A stretch of DNA of 64,000 nucleotides from G963663365 sp963663365 (GTDB taxonomy: Bacteria; Hinthialibacterota; Hinthialibacteria; Hinthialibacterales; G963663365): contig CAXXIH010000003.1 of assembly GCA_963663365.2 (NCBI GenBank), positions 620,001 to 684,000 of the forward strand. Reading direction: 5' to 3'. The number at the start of each line of letters is the position of its first letter. Position 1 is the first letter of the stretch. This document shows positions 9,001 through 18,441 of this stretch, piece after piece. The position numbers and the translations under genes are program-made. The notes beneath the pieces were generated by a model that did not search any database, was not told the DNA's origin, and worked only from the letters and a program-made list of their open reading frames with translations.

Positions 9001-12000
9001 GTTGAAAACCTTGATGATGTCATCTTTAGATTTGATGAGAACGATACATTTACCTATGTCAGTCCCAGTGTTGAAAAGATATTTGGTTTTAAACCGCCGG
9101 AGATCATCGGTCAACTTGTAAAACGCTTTGTGCATCCCGATGATCATCATCTCTTTGAGGAACGCAAAATACTATACAGGCAAGGACAAGAAACTAGCAC
9201 TGAATACAAGTTGATCACAAAAGATGGCGGCGCCCGGTGGGTGCGGATTTCAAGCCGTCCTCGTTTTGAAGATGGGAAGTATATAGGAATACAGGGCATT
9301 TTATCGGATATTGAGAAACTGAAACGCGCCGAAGAAGCCTTGCGTTTCGCTCAACATTCTATTGACCAAAGCAAAGATGCGGCGTTCTGGATTGACCGGA
9401 ATGCCAAGATTTGTTATGTCAATGACGCGGCCTGCAGTTTGTTGGGCTACACCAGGGAAGAACTTCTAAAATCTACGGTTTTCGATATTCGGCCGGAAGC
9501 CACATTTGAAGAGTGGAATGAATATTGGCTTAAATTGGCTGAAGAAAAAACTGCCCAGTTCGAATTCGAGCAAAAGGCGAAGGACGGGCGGATCATTCCT
9601 ACGGAAGTCTCGGTCAGCCATGTCGAATATGCTGAAAATGCCTACCAGTGTGCATTCATGCGCGATATTACCGACCGTAAACGCATTGAAAACGAAATGC
9701 GGGCCAGCGAGGAAAAACACCGTGATTTGGTTGAAAATCTTAATGACGTAATTTTTGTATCTGATTTGAATGGCTTAATCACGTATATGAGCCCCGCGAT
9801 CAGACGTCTCACTCAATACGAGCCGTCGGACTTCATAAACTCGACAATTGCGCGGTTTGTACATCCTGATGATCACGTTCTATTGAAAAATCGTTTGCAG
9901 GAGATTGAGCAAGGCAAAACGGTCTCCACAGAATACCGGTTTATGGACAAAGACGGCAGCATTCGTTGGATTCGTACCTCGAGCCGTCCTATGAAACGGA
10001 ATGGAAAAATTGTCGGCGTGCAAGGGATTTTTACAGATATTCAGGATCTAAAGCAGGTTGAACGCGCTTTGCATATCGCCCAATATTGCATCGACCAAAG
10101 TTCCGATGGGGCGTTTTGGATCGATCAGGATGCGAGATTTTATTATGTCAATGATGCCGCCTGCCGTTCCTTGGGCTACACCCGCGAAGAACTTCTGAGA
10201 ATGACGGTTTTTGATGTCGATCCTGAATTTACCCTTAAACAATGGGAGGACGCTTGCCAACACCTCTCTGAAACCGGAAACATGCAATTTGTAACCTATC
10301 ATAGAAGAAAAGATGGGAGCATTTTTCCCGTAGAAATTTCATCAAACTACCTGGAATTTGAAGGAAGTGTCTACCACTGCGCTTTTGCCCGCGACATTAC
10401 CGAACGCAAAAAGGCCGAAGAAAAATTGCTGAAAACTCAGACCCTGCTCAACGCCGCGATTGAGAATTCCCCCGCTGGGATTATTGTTGCTGATGCTCCT
10501 GATGTGCGGCTCTCGATTGTGAATACAGCTGCCAAAGAATTACGCGGACAACCCAGAGAGTCAATCACGGAAATCTCAAGGCCGGTTGGCGAACAGGACT
10601 GGAAAATATATCACCCGGATGGCAGACCCTTCGATACGGATGATATGCCTTTAACCCGCGCCGTTCGCGAGGGGATTACTACTAAAAATGTCGAGATGGT
10701 ATTCCGCCAGGATAATGGTGAAGAGCGCTGGGCGCTTGCGAATGCCGCACCAATTCATGATGAAAATGGAAATATCACCGGCGGTATTGTTGTTCTTCCG
10801 GATATTACAGAGCGAAAGAGAATCGAACTTGAGAAAGAGGCTTTGCGCAGTCTGGCTCGGAGATTAGCCGGGCCGATTACCTTGCAGGAAATGGGCAAAA
10901 TCATGGCCTATGAATCCCGCCGCCTATTTGCGCATGACGCCTTTTATTTCGATGTTGTTGATACCGTTAAAGAAGAAGTGCTTGCCGGTTATTCTGAAGA
11001 TACTCCGGAAGGCGGCAGAGAGCCAATCCCTGTGCCTGCAGAGGAAATCCAATACGCTCCACCTCTGCAATTTCCAAAGCTGATCAATCGCACCGAAGAA
11101 GAATTAACTGAAACTGAATTCCAGCCGTTTGGTTCCACGGAAAGACTGTCGCGGTCGTTGATGTTTATGCCTATCCGTTGGGAGGATCAGATACTAGGTG
11201 TTGTATCGGCACAAAGCTATACGCAGGATCGATACAGCATGGATGATTTGGCTTTATTGGAGTCTTTTGCCGATCAATGCAGCGGTGTTGTTGCCAGGCT
11301 CCGCGTAGAAGAAGAAAAGGACACTCTGCACGAGCAACTGCGCCAGGCCCAGAAAATGGAAGCCGTTGGCCAACTGGCGGGGGGAATCGCCCACGACTTT
11401 AATAACCTGTTACAGGCGATTCTCGGCTATACCGAAATGAGCCTGGATGTGATTCCCGAGGATAACTGTGTCCATAAGGATTTGACACTGGTCAAACAGG
11501 CCGCCGAGAGGGCGGCAACACTCACTCGGCAATTGCTGGCTTTTAGCCGCCGCCAAATCCTGCAACCGAAGTCAATCGACTTGAATCAACTTATTGCCGA
11601 TTTGGTTGGCATTTTACGGCGTGTCATTGGAGAACATATCGAATTGGATGTCAAATCCTCTGAAATGTTGGGCATGGTTCGGGCTGACCGCGGAATGATC
11701 GAACAAGTATTAATGAATCTCTGTGTGAATGCGCGTGATGCCATGCCGGATGGCGGGCGGCTTACAATTGAAACCTGCAATCGGACAATTTCCGATGAGT
11801 TTGCGGGCAACCAAGCTTGGGCCAAAGGAGGCGATTATGTTTGCCTGTCTGTGACCGATACCGGTGTGGGGATGCCTCCTGAAATTCTCGAACATATCTT
11901 TGAGCCATTCTTTACCACAAAAGAGGTTGGCAAAGGAACAGGACTTGGCCTGGCCATGGTTTATGGAATCATCAAACAGCATGATGGATTCATCGATGCA

Positions 12001-12489
12001 CAGAGTACACCGGGCCAAGGCACCAAATTCCACATCTACTTGCCGCTTGTTCGTGATGAAAGTGAAACGCAGACAAAAAAACTTCATTCAAAACCGGCCA
12101 TGGGCACGGAGACGATTCTTATTGCAGAGGATGAATCGATTGTCCGGAATCTTGCTGCTCGTGTGCTTGAAGAAAACGGCTATACCGTTCTGATTGCCCG
12201 GGATGGAGAAGAAGCCTTGCGGCTGTTTGAAGAAAACGGCGATATTATCGACTTGGCTATGTTGGATGTCGTGATGCCCAAACTGAGCGGGCCCGCCGTT
12301 TATGAAAAAGTCCGGGAATCGAAACCGAATATCGATTTTCTCTTTGTATCGGGGTATGCGCCTGAAGGACCTCATATGAAACTTAATGCATTGCCGCAGA
12401 AACAGTTCCTGCAAAAGCCGTTTTCAGGCGAACAGCTGCTGCACAAAGTGCGCAGTATTTTTGAAGGGAATCAGGAATCTGAAACGTAG
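6067..12489 (+). CDS. Giant multi-PAS/GAF hybrid sensor histidine kinase
   Basis: The 2140-residue product starts at a GTG placed 8 bases after AAGGAA. No membrane segment is visible, so it is probably a cytoplasmic sensor. In order: coiled coil (1-40), PAS (about 45-175), GAF (about 185-340), PAS (about 350-482), four PAS-PAS tandem modules (483-1455), another PAS (to about 1590), a second GAF (about 1590-1750), a HisKA helix with the phospho-acceptor His1776 in G-I-A-H-D-F-N-N-L-L, an HATPase domain (N1888 in the N-box, D-T-G-V-G-M, G-K-G-T-G-L-G-L) and a receiver domain with phospho-acceptor Asp2067 and late Lys in Q-K-P-F. It should sense cytoplasmic signals, autophosphorylate and pass phosphate to its own receiver. 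No partner regulator lies next to it. The candidate leader RNA upstream may control its translation. Confidence 0.96.
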   Translation: MSEPEISKEQFIRECEELRTRIAELEKYKDAFEGVEKAFQETQRCFTCLVRNVPDVIYRLDPNGRILFVNEAVKRYGYRVNELLGKSIFDIVHPDDLERSQHRMNERRTGDRRTRKFEVRLVAKDQSSVPFELHSLGTESASLVVVEAEGLYSAEKPDSGNFLGTIGVARDISERKTEELKREEILEGLRTIVSMTDELMACPDVDTVCRRAVELTREKLGVDRCGLFLKENDRFRGTYGTDSKGNTTAEHENTADKDEYGFLQSLITQRNKGVQWTLVDSNYIEWDGEKRIEYGKGPVVATYVNSHDDHIGMLFNDNAISGKPIDEARQEVIAVFGSLLGSIIQNKRIEQDLRKWGLQFKAAQQVARFGTYAINVKTNQHEWSDELYRLQGIEPGDVVPSAEVALSFAHPDERERMISNLREIMAGRYHGDSVYRIIRKDGALRYFRTLSLIDRSSNGTPRWIYGFVQDITEQKRIENELRESEEKYRDLVENLNDVIFTTDKDTVVTYISPVIERLTDYKPSEIVGSSFHRFLHPDDLSLVKERTQLLKQGQTVSTEYRLLNKDGSFRWIRTSSRPLHEDGKFAGVQGVLTDNEDLKRAERALRFAQYAIDQSKDAAFWVDRYARIYYVNDAACTMLGYTREEILKLTILDIDADFTPQRWEEHWANLSKNKNAQFETRELTKDGRIIPVEVSVSHVVMDEDVFHCAFVRDITDRKHIENELRTSEEKYRELVENLNDVIFTIDQNDAFSYVSPSVEKVIGYKPPEVIGQPVKNFLHPDDRNLFDERRSLFVQGHEEISTDYRLVTKDGNIRWVRTSSRPLYEDGEFVGIQGILANIDELKRAERALRFAQYSIDQSNDTAFWSDCDANIYYANDAACNSLGYTREELLKLKIFDIDPDISKEGWKKYWAELSESKTAQFESRHVTKDGHIFPVEVSVSHVDIDDKVFHCSFARNISDRKRIESELRASEEKYRDLVENLDDVIFRFDENDTFTYVSPSVEKIFGFKPPEIIGQLVKRFVHPDDHHLFEERKILYRQGQETSTEYKLITKDGGARWVRISSRPRFEDGKYIGIQGILSDIEKLKRAEEALRFAQHSIDQSKDAAFWIDRNAKICYVNDAACSLLGYTREELLKSTVFDIRPEATFEEWNEYWLKLAEEKTAQFEFEQKAKDGRIIPTEVSVSHVEYAENAYQCAFMRDITDRKRIENEMRASEEKHRDLVENLNDVIFVSDLNGLITYMSPAIRRLTQYEPSDFINSTIARFVHPDDHVLLKNRLQEIEQGKTVSTEYRFMDKDGSIRWIRTSSRPMKRNGKIVGVQGIFTDIQDLKQVERALHIAQYCIDQSSDGAFWIDQDARFYYVNDAACRSLGYTREELLRMTVFDVDPEFTLKQWEDACQHLSETGNMQFVTYHRRKDGSIFPVEISSNYLEFEGSVYHCAFARDITERKKAEEKLLKTQTLLNAAIENSPAGIIVADAPDVRLSIVNTAAKELRGQPRESITEISRPVGEQDWKIYHPDGRPFDTDDMPLTRAVREGITTKNVEMVFRQDNGEERWALANAAPIHDENGNITGGIVVLPDITERKRIELEKEALRSLARRLAGPITLQEMGKIMAYESRRLFAHDAFYFDVVDTVKEEVLAGYSEDTPEGGREPIPVPAEEIQYAPPLQFPKLINRTEEELTETEFQPFGSTERLSRSLMFMPIRWEDQILGVVSAQSYTQDRYSMDDLALLESFADQCSGVVARLRVEEEKDTLHEQLRQAQKMEAVGQLAGGIAHDFNNLLQAILGYTEMSLDVIPEDNCVHKDLTLVKQAAERAATLTRQLLAFSRRQILQPKSIDLNQLIADLVGILRRVIGEHIELDVKSSEMLGMVRADRGMIEQVLMNLCVNARDAMPDGGRLTIETCNRTISDEFAGNQAWAKGGDYVCLSVTDTGVGMPPEILEHIFEPFFTTKEVGKGTGLGLAMVYGIIKQHDGFIDAQSTPGQGTKFHIYLPLVRDESETQTKKLHSKPAMGTETILIAEDESIVRNLAARVLEENGYTVLIARDGEEALRLFEENGDIIDLAMLDVVMPKLSGPAVYEKVRESKPNIDFLFVSGYAPEGPHMKLNALPQKQFLQKPFSGEQLLHKVRSIFEGNQESET
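7513..10431 (+). repeat. Four tandem copies of a 0.73-kb PAS-PAS module inside the kinase gene
   Basis: The modules are 7513-8241, 8242-8973, 8974-9702 and 9703-10431, that is 243, 244, 243 and 243 residues. Each begins with S-E-E-K-x-R-[DE]-L-V-E-N-L, passes through H-P-D-D and K-D-G-x-x-R-W-[IV]-R and then A-L-x-x-A-Q-x-x-I-D-Q-S, and closes with a second PAS that ends in D-I-[TS]-[DE]-R-K. Similarity is visible at DNA level too, so the array grew by unequal duplication. Confidence 0.93.
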
Positions 12490-12544
12490 CCGCTTTGCCG
12501 GGCGTATTGTTTTTGGTCGTGTAGATTCTCTAATTTTCATACAA

Positions 12545-14137
12545 TCAGTTCGCATCCGGCTCCACGGGCGCCAACGCTTGTCCGGTGCTTTTTAGGATGG
12601 GGTATTGCGCACCCAGCGCCTTTAAACGGTCGATCAACTCTTTTGCCATCCGCCTGAGGATATCCGGTTTTTCAGCGGCCAAATCGTGCTTTTCCCCGAT
12701 ATCTTCTTCAATATCGTATAATTCCCATTTTTTCCGGTCATAAAAATAGATGACCTTATAAGGCCCGTTGCGCATGGCGCTAAAGGGGCCATATCCCTGT
12801 TCCAGTGTGCCTGGGTAGTAGTTGATAAAATGCGGGTAGTGGAATACCAGTGGCCCGGGTCGTGAGAATTGAGGATCTTGGGTGATCGCTCCCGTAATAT
12901 CGTATCCATCTAATACAGCAAAGCGGTCTTTGGGATTTTCAATCCCCGCCCAATTGCAAAAAGTCGGCGGAATATCGTCACATATCACCGGTGTCTCGCA
13001 CACACTTCCCGGCTGGATAGGAATACGCTGCTGATTCGGATTTTGAGGATCGGATTTTGCCCAACTAACAATCAGGGGCACACGGATTCCACCTTCATAG
13101 GCAGAGCATTTTCCGCTTTTGAGCGGCCAGTTGTGTGTATAGTGGCCGGTTCCCATAATCGTCTTCCCTCGGGGGCCGTGAGACAGTCCTCCGTTATCCG
13201 AGGCAAAAAGCACGATGGTATTTTCCGCAACTCCCAGCTCTTCGAGTTTGTTAAGAATGGAACCCAAACTGGCGTCCATGCCTTCAATCATGGAAGCATA
13301 AGATACCTCAGCCGGAACGATGCCTTTTTCGCGGTACCGCTTGTCGTAGGGATGATGGTCGCGCAAGATGGCATGCACCGTGTAATGAGACATGTAGAGA
13401 TAAAACGGTTTGCCGTCATTGACTGCATTTTCCAATTCCCGGTTGGCTTCAATTGTAAGCACATCGGTAAGATTGACATCTTGCCCGTGGTATTTCTCAA
13501 GACCTGGAACGCCCCAGGGTAACGTGTGCTCTCCTTTTTCATTGCCGAAGTTCTCGAGCCCATAGTAATGCCCAGGTCCGCCGGCCGCGTGACCGGCGAT
13601 ATTGATATCGAATCCCAGGTTAGTTGGATCCGAACCCGGAGTGCCGATGCCGCCCCAATGGGCCTTGCCTACATGGATGGTGCGGTAGCCATGTTCTCTG
13701 AGCACACCCGGTAATGTTGGCTCGCCGGGTTGAAGTCCCTCCACGCGCCAAGCCGGAGAAGCCATATCCGGATTCTCCTGGGATTGATCCTTATCCGAAT
13801 ACAGAGTCCACTGGGTTACATGATGCCGCGCGGCATTCTGGCCGGTCATAATGCTGGTTCGTGTTGGGGAGCAAAGTGGACAGGCGTAGGCATCCGTGAA
13901 TTTGATCCCTGTCCGCGACAGCCGCTCCATATTGGGGGTGTGATAGAAGTAATTGAATGGTGTCGGATAAGCGTCAAATGGTTCTGATGTGTCTTGCCAC
14001 CCCATATCATCGACAAGAAAAAACACGATGTTGGGCTTGTTTGGGGCCGTGGGTGTTGCCCATCCGCTAGTAGGAAGAAATATCGTGGATAATGCTGCGG
14101 AAGAATTTCTCAAGAAGGCTCTGCGGTTCTGAAGCAT
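12545..14137 (-). CDS. Tat-exported type I sulfatase
   Basis: This 530-residue protein opens with R-R-A-F-L-R, a twin-arginine signal, after an AGGA site. The sulfatase fold is shown by F-L-V-D-D-M-G-W (metal-binding Asp43 and Asp44) and by the maturation motif C-S-P-T-R at 89-93, whose Cys is converted to formylglycine. G-K-x-H-W-G and A-S-D-N-G-G-L follow at the expected places. The enzyme should hydrolyse sulfate esters, probably of sulfated glycans, in the periplasm or outside. The gene is convergent with the kinase, 55 bp away. A second sulfatase is encoded at 52463. No maturation enzyme is in the window, and the substrate cannot be inferred. Confidence 0.95.
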   Translation of the reverse strand: MLQNRRAFLRNSSAALSTIFLPTSGWATPTAPNKPNIVFFLVDDMGWQDTSEPFDAYPTPFNYFYHTPNMERLSRTGIKFTDAYACPLCSPTRTSIMTGQNAARHHVTQWTLYSDKDQSQENPDMASPAWRVEGLQPGEPTLPGVLREHGYRTIHVGKAHWGGIGTPGSDPTNLGFDINIAGHAAGGPGHYYGLENFGNEKGEHTLPWGVPGLEKYHGQDVNLTDVLTIEANRELENAVNDGKPFYLYMSHYTVHAILRDHHPYDKRYREKGIVPAEVSYASMIEGMDASLGSILNKLEELGVAENTIVLFASDNGGLSHGPRGKTIMGTGHYTHNWPLKSGKCSAYEGGIRVPLIVSWAKSDPQNPNQQRIPIQPGSVCETPVICDDIPPTFCNWAGIENPKDRFAVLDGYDITGAITQDPQFSRPGPLVFHYPHFINYYPGTLEQGYGPFSAMRNGPYKVIYFYDRKKWELYDIEEDIGEKHDLAAEKPDILRRMAKELIDRLKALGAQYPILKSTGQALAPVEPDAN

Positions 14138-14358
14138 CGGATTCGATCCTAAATATGAGAATGGCTACAAGGTCTCATACTTTTGCCTGTGATCCAATCC
14201 CATTGATTGGACCAGGACAGAACATGAAAAACGATAAAGTCCAAGCGTGACAAATAATAATTTTATGTTCTATAATTGAAACTCAGGGAGCATGGGAAAT
14301 TAATCTTTGCTAAGTACTTGCATGCAATTTGTGAGCATATGAGAAAGAGAGGAACAAC
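14138..14358. other. Intergenic region with divergent promoters
   Basis: This spacer precedes the sulfatase on the minus strand and the small membrane peptide on the plus strand. It holds a 7-bp hairpin (14193-14199 with 14205-14211) without a T-run, and a promoter-like pair at 14247-14276. Confidence 0.4.
14247..14276 (+). promoter_or_regulatory. Candidate sigma70-type promoter
   Basis: GTGACA at 14247-14252 and a perfect TATAAT at 14271-14276 are 18 bp apart, in an AT-rich setting, about 83 bp upstream of the small peptide start. It could drive the peptide and the pseudopilin gene behind it. Confidence 0.45.
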
Positions 14359-14433
14359 ATGAAAACCTGGATCATCGGTATTGTCGTCATAATACTTCTA
14401 ATAGCGGCATGGTTCTATATTTATCTGGGTTAA
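14359..14433 (+). CDS. 24-residue single-pass membrane peptide
   Basis: A short frame starts at an ATG five bases after AGAGGA and encodes 24 residues. After M-K-T-W it is almost entirely hydrophobic (I, V, L, A, with a final W-F-Y-I-Y-L-G), which is one transmembrane helix. The good ribosome site and the upstream TATAAT box favour a real gene. It lies 117 bp before a pseudopilin gene. A comparable peptide is encoded at 36228. Function is unknown; small regulators of membrane complexes and toxin-like peptides both look like this. Confidence 0.5.
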   Translation: MKTWIIGIVVIILLIAAWFYIYLG

Positions 14434-14550
14434 TATGCAATAATCGAGACCGTTGGAGATAAATCGCCGTGTGGCCGGATTCATGATATCGAATATACGC
14501 AGAGATAATTTGGGGATTCCTGAATTGTGAAAAGGCTGGGAGAAGGAAAG

Positions 14551-15207
14551 ATGGTCAGAAACCAATTATCGAGGAAATCGGATGGATTTACCTTAATCGA
14601 GTTGTTAATTGTTGTGGCCATAATCGGGATTTTAGCGGCGATTGCCGTTCCCAATTTTCTGAATGCAAAAGTCCGGGCCAAGACCTCCCGGTCTTTTGCC
14701 GAGATTCGCATGCTTTATGATCAGGCGACCATCCGCCATTTGGACAATGGGCTCTGGCTTATTGATGGGAACGATACAAGCCAGGGACCTAAAGAACGAT
14801 GCAGTTTTCCGGGAGCCAATGTCTTTTTTGGTGTCCGCTGTGCCGCCGCCACGATTAGTTGTGGAGGACTGGGCGACAACTTTTTTAATGGGAAAATCTG
14901 GGCTCTTTTGACTACGCCGGTTAACTACATTGGCGATATTCCCAAAGATCCATTCGGCGGCGGGCTTTTTTATGGTTATGAAGACCGCGAATGCGCAAAC
15001 TCTCCACTGGGAAGTCACTGGCTGATTTTTGCTGCCGGGCCGGATGCAGATCATGGGGATTGGTTGGCGAATCGGAGTGCTAAACCTTTTCATCCTTCCA
15101 ATGGACTAATTTCCAATGGGGATATTTGGAAAGCGCACATGCTTCGACCGACTGAAGGTCCCGCATTATTTTTGCAGGAGATCGGATTTTTCGATACTTA
15201 TTTCTAG
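14551..15207 (+). CDS. Type II-secretion-like pseudopilin
   Basis: The product is 218 residues from the ATG at 14551, which has GGGAGAAGGA in front; an in-frame GTG at 14527 would add 8 residues. The leader ends K-S-D-G, followed by F-T-L-I-E-L-L with Glu at +5 and a hydrophobic helix, the classical prepilin peptidase site. The globular domain has T-T-P-V-N-Y-I, I-P-K-D-P-F, A-G-P-D and the closing P-S-N-G-L-I-S-N-G-D-I, shared with the pseudopilins at 3936 and 24572. A 24-residue membrane peptide lies upstream and a GH2 lipoprotein downstream. It may be a minor pseudopilin of a secretion system encoded elsewhere. Confidence 0.88.
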   Translation: MVRNQLSRKSDGFTLIELLIVVAIIGILAAIAVPNFLNAKVRAKTSRSFAEIRMLYDQATIRHLDNGLWLIDGNDTSQGPKERCSFPGANVFFGVRCAAATISCGGLGDNFFNGKIWALLTTPVNYIGDIPKDPFGGGLFYGYEDRECANSPLGSHWLIFAAGPDADHGDWLANRSAKPFHPSNGLISNGDIWKAHMLRPTEGPALFLQEIGFFDTYF

Positions 15208-15309
15208 ACTGCATCGACCTTGGTAGAGGTTCTCTAATTTCCCATAGACCTTCGGGTTGTCCTGTAGAATGATGAAGTCGTAAATTTTGATTCCGGGGCA
15301 GGTCCGAAG

Positions 15310-18300
15310 ATGGTCTTTTTATCACATCGCAGCCGTCTTTCTATCTTCTGTGGTTTTGTCTTTTTCACCTTATTACTATCGTGCGTTTCTCCGCAGTGTA
15401 TTGAGCCAAGTGCCGATAATACATGCCATCAAGCGCAAACAGCGGAATTTCTTCCCGATGTTTTTTCGTACCGTTTGCCGTACCGGCCCCAACTTGATCT
15501 CAACGGCGAATGGGAATTTCGGCGTGATCCCGCGGGGATCGGCAAGGACTTGGGATGGCACAGGGGAGACGATGTTTTTTCCGGACGGGTAATTGTCCCG
15601 GGCGCGCCCCAAGCCCAAGGCCATGGGGCGCCGCACCAATACCAAAAGACTATGTTTATGGAGCCATTTTGGATGCGCAGGACTTTTGAAGTCCCGTCCA
15701 TCGCATCCGATGAACGTCTTTGGTTGCGAGTCGGCGGAATCTTGCCTGCGGCGGAAATCTATGTGAATGGTATGGCGATTGGCTACACCAAGAGCTCGCG
15801 TACTCAGCAACGAATCGACATTACCCAATCGATTGAGCCCTCTGCAACGAATTTCATTGCCATCAAGATATGCGGCCTTCCTGAAGTCCGTATGGATGGT
15901 CTTTTGGAATGGAATGAGGGAACGCAAAAATGGATGGGAGCGTTCCGCCCGATTTATTGTGAAATTGCCAACCGTCTATCGGTAATCGATGTATTTGCCT
16001 TGCCGGATCCAGCCTCGGGCACGCTTAAAGCCGATATCACTTTAAGCGAAAGAGCATCCTCAAAATACACGCTTGTAGTACGCCTAAAGGATGGCGATAA
16101 AAACATCGGGCGGAAGAGAGTCTCACTGCTTCCGGGAACTCAACAAATTTCCGCCGGTGTTAAGCTAAAGCATGTTGAAGTTTGGTGTCCTGAGAATCCA
16201 AAGCTCTATACCTTGGAAATTGAACTGCGGGACAGCCGGTTTGGTGATCCAATTGACCGTGTCGGATTGAATATCGGAATGAAGGATATCCGTGCGGAAG
16301 GAACGAAGTTCTTTTTAAACGGTAAGCCGGTCTTTTTGCGTTGCTTTGGGGATGATCATTACTACCCGGATACGCTTTGTCCGCCGCACGATCTGGATTG
16401 GTATTTGCCTAGACTTCAAACCGCGCGGGCCTATGGGATGAATGCGGTCAAGGCGTGTGTGGAAGTCATTCCCCAGGATTATTTGGAAGCCTGTGACCGG
16501 GCGGGCATTATGGTCATCCAAGAGATGCCCTTTGGGCTTTCGACGCTACGTGAAAACCGGCATAAGATCGATGCACGGTTCCGGGATTATTATGCTCGCG
16601 AATTGGAGGGAATTGTCCGTGTGAGCCGTAACCATGCGTCGGTGATTGCATACAGCATGTCCAGCGAATTGGCGTATGATTCACAAACTCAAGAGTCGTT
16701 CGATTTCTTTAATGGTTCCGGCTTGCCTGCGCTGTCTCGACAACTTGCACCGCATGTTCTGACCATCGACTGTACGGGCTATGTCAACAGCAAAGAGACC
16801 TCCAAAGGGATGCGCAACACGGACTTTTATGCTTCGGTGCATCCCTTATGGATGAAAGATATTCTGCAGGAAACGGATTTTGCGACTGATGAAAAAGCTC
16901 CGATGATCCTGCATGAATACAACTGGTGGAGCAACTATCCCCATCCCTCGGATCGAGCCAAGTATAGCGATGCGCAATTAAAACCGTTTTGGCTGGATAC
17001 GCTGCTTGAAACCGCCTGGGCAAATGGCCAAGGTGAGCTGATATCGCTCTACAATAAAAATTCGCTGTGGCTCCAGGCTTTGGCTCGCAAGGATGGTATT
17101 GAATATGCACGCCGAAACCGCTTGGTCGAAGGATATATTTTATGGTTATTGATCGACTTTGGGCACTGGTCGGAAGGCCTTCTGGATGATTTTTGGAATC
17201 CCAAAAATGTGACGCCTCAAGAGTTTATGAAATCCAATGGCGATACTGTGATTCTTTTGGCCGAAGAGGGCAATCGTTGCCTGTCTATGGGAGAGTGCCC
17301 CCGAATCCCCTTGGCGATCAGCCATTATGGAAGCCGCAATCTGAATAATTCCACATTACGATGGAGAATTCATAGACCGGATGGCATCCAAGAAGGCGAT
17401 GCGGATATCGCAGAAGTCCATTATGGGGAACTTACATCGGCCGGTACGGCGAAGTTTGAACTCCCGATAAAGAACAAGGCTTACAAACTTGAACTGGAAG
17501 TGGAACTCACAAATGATGGGGAGCGGATCAATACGAATAATTGGTCATTTTGGGCCTTCCCCGCCCCGGATAACGAAGCCTGTTTGATTGCTGATCCCAA
17601 GAGCGCCGGGAGAACAATTGGTGATGGCATCTATTTACGGCTCTATGCCTCACGCAAAGCTCCTATTCCCGACGGCACGAAATTGGTAATTGCCGGCACA
17701 GTCGATGCGGATTTGGGCGATTACATCCAAAAGGGCGGGAAATGCATTCTCTTTCCGCAGGGGGCGGAAATTGAAAACACAACAGTTTATTATGGTCAAT
17801 CCAGTTTTTATCCGATTTATCGATCCATTCCTTGGAATGCGGGCAGCAGCGGAAATTCCGGAACGGTAATCAGTCCCCACCCATCCCTCGAGAAGTTTCC
17901 GAATGAAGGAATGTGTGATTTGCCATTTGTTCCTATGATGCGCGGCTTTTTGCCCATGGAGTTTGAACCATTGCGAAAATACGGCGTCCAGCCGATTATC
18001 CGCGGTATCGATCATTACTATTCCAACCGGAACAATGCATATCTGATGGAATTTGCGGTTGGTGAAGGCAAGGTGTTGGCCTGTTCACTGGGGGTGTTGA
18101 AGCAGCTGAAACCGGATACGACTGCACAGGTCAACTGGGATAATCCTGCGGCTTTTATTCCCAATCAGACAATTCAAGCGCGCTATCTTCTTACGTGTCT
18201 CTTGGATTATGCCCAAGGCGGGTATTTTACGCCCAAAGCGGCTGTGCCTCGCGATGATTTCCTTCTGTTGTTTAAAATTCGGCCGGATTTTGTGGAGAAA

Positions 18301-18330
18301 GCCGAGAGTGCGGGACAACGATTGATGTGA
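15310..18330 (+). CDS. Glycoside hydrolase family 2 lipoprotein
   Basis: This 1006-residue protein begins with a lipoprotein signal peptide (L-L-S-C, Cys25). The GH2 order is visible: a sugar-binding jelly roll (about 60-210, starting L-D-L-N-G-E-W-E-F), an Ig-like domain (about 215-330), and a TIM barrel from F-F-L-N-G-K-P-V-F-L-R. The candidate acid/base is Glu453 in M-S-S-E-L and the nucleophile Glu536 in L-H-E-Y, spaced as usual for beta-galactosidase/glucuronidase relatives. A C-terminal extension of about 350 residues with beta-sandwich character follows. The enzyme would act at the outer membrane or in the periplasm on a beta-linked sugar. It precedes the ThuA/esterase/oxidoreductase genes and is likely part of that cluster. 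The exact substrate is unknown. Confidence 0.88.
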   Translation: MVFLSHRSRLSIFCGFVFFTLLLSCVSPQCIEPSADNTCHQAQTAEFLPDVFSYRLPYRPQLDLNGEWEFRRDPAGIGKDLGWHRGDDVFSGRVIVPGAPQAQGHGAPHQYQKTMFMEPFWMRRTFEVPSIASDERLWLRVGGILPAAEIYVNGMAIGYTKSSRTQQRIDITQSIEPSATNFIAIKICGLPEVRMDGLLEWNEGTQKWMGAFRPIYCEIANRLSVIDVFALPDPASGTLKADITLSERASSKYTLVVRLKDGDKNIGRKRVSLLPGTQQISAGVKLKHVEVWCPENPKLYTLEIELRDSRFGDPIDRVGLNIGMKDIRAEGTKFFLNGKPVFLRCFGDDHYYPDTLCPPHDLDWYLPRLQTARAYGMNAVKACVEVIPQDYLEACDRAGIMVIQEMPFGLSTLRENRHKIDARFRDYYARELEGIVRVSRNHASVIAYSMSSELAYDSQTQESFDFFNGSGLPALSRQLAPHVLTIDCTGYVNSKETSKGMRNTDFYASVHPLWMKDILQETDFATDEKAPMILHEYNWWSNYPHPSDRAKYSDAQLKPFWLDTLLETAWANGQGELISLYNKNSLWLQALARKDGIEYARRNRLVEGYILWLLIDFGHWSEGLLDDFWNPKNVTPQEFMKSNGDTVILLAEEGNRCLSMGECPRIPLAISHYGSRNLNNSTLRWRIHRPDGIQEGDADIAEVHYGELTSAGTAKFELPIKNKAYKLELEVELTNDGERINTNNWSFWAFPAPDNEACLIADPKSAGRTIGDGIYLRLYASRKAPIPDGTKLVIAGTVDADLGDYIQKGGKCILFPQGAEIENTTVYYGQSSFYPIYRSIPWNAGSSGNSGTVISPHPSLEKFPNEGMCDLPFVPMMRGFLPMEFEPLRKYGVQPIIRGIDHYYSNRNNAYLMEFAVGEGKVLACSLGVLKQLKPDTTAQVNWDNPAAFIPNQTIQARYLLTCLLDYAQGGYFTPKAAVPRDDFLLLFKIRPDFVEKAESAGQRLM

Positions 18331-18441
18331 AAGTGCCAATTGAATTATTCCGACTATTCATAGATTCCGAACAGCTCTAAAATGCTTCTCAGCCAATCTG
18401 GCGCACAATGGATGTGCGATTGCACAACATGGAGGAGACAT

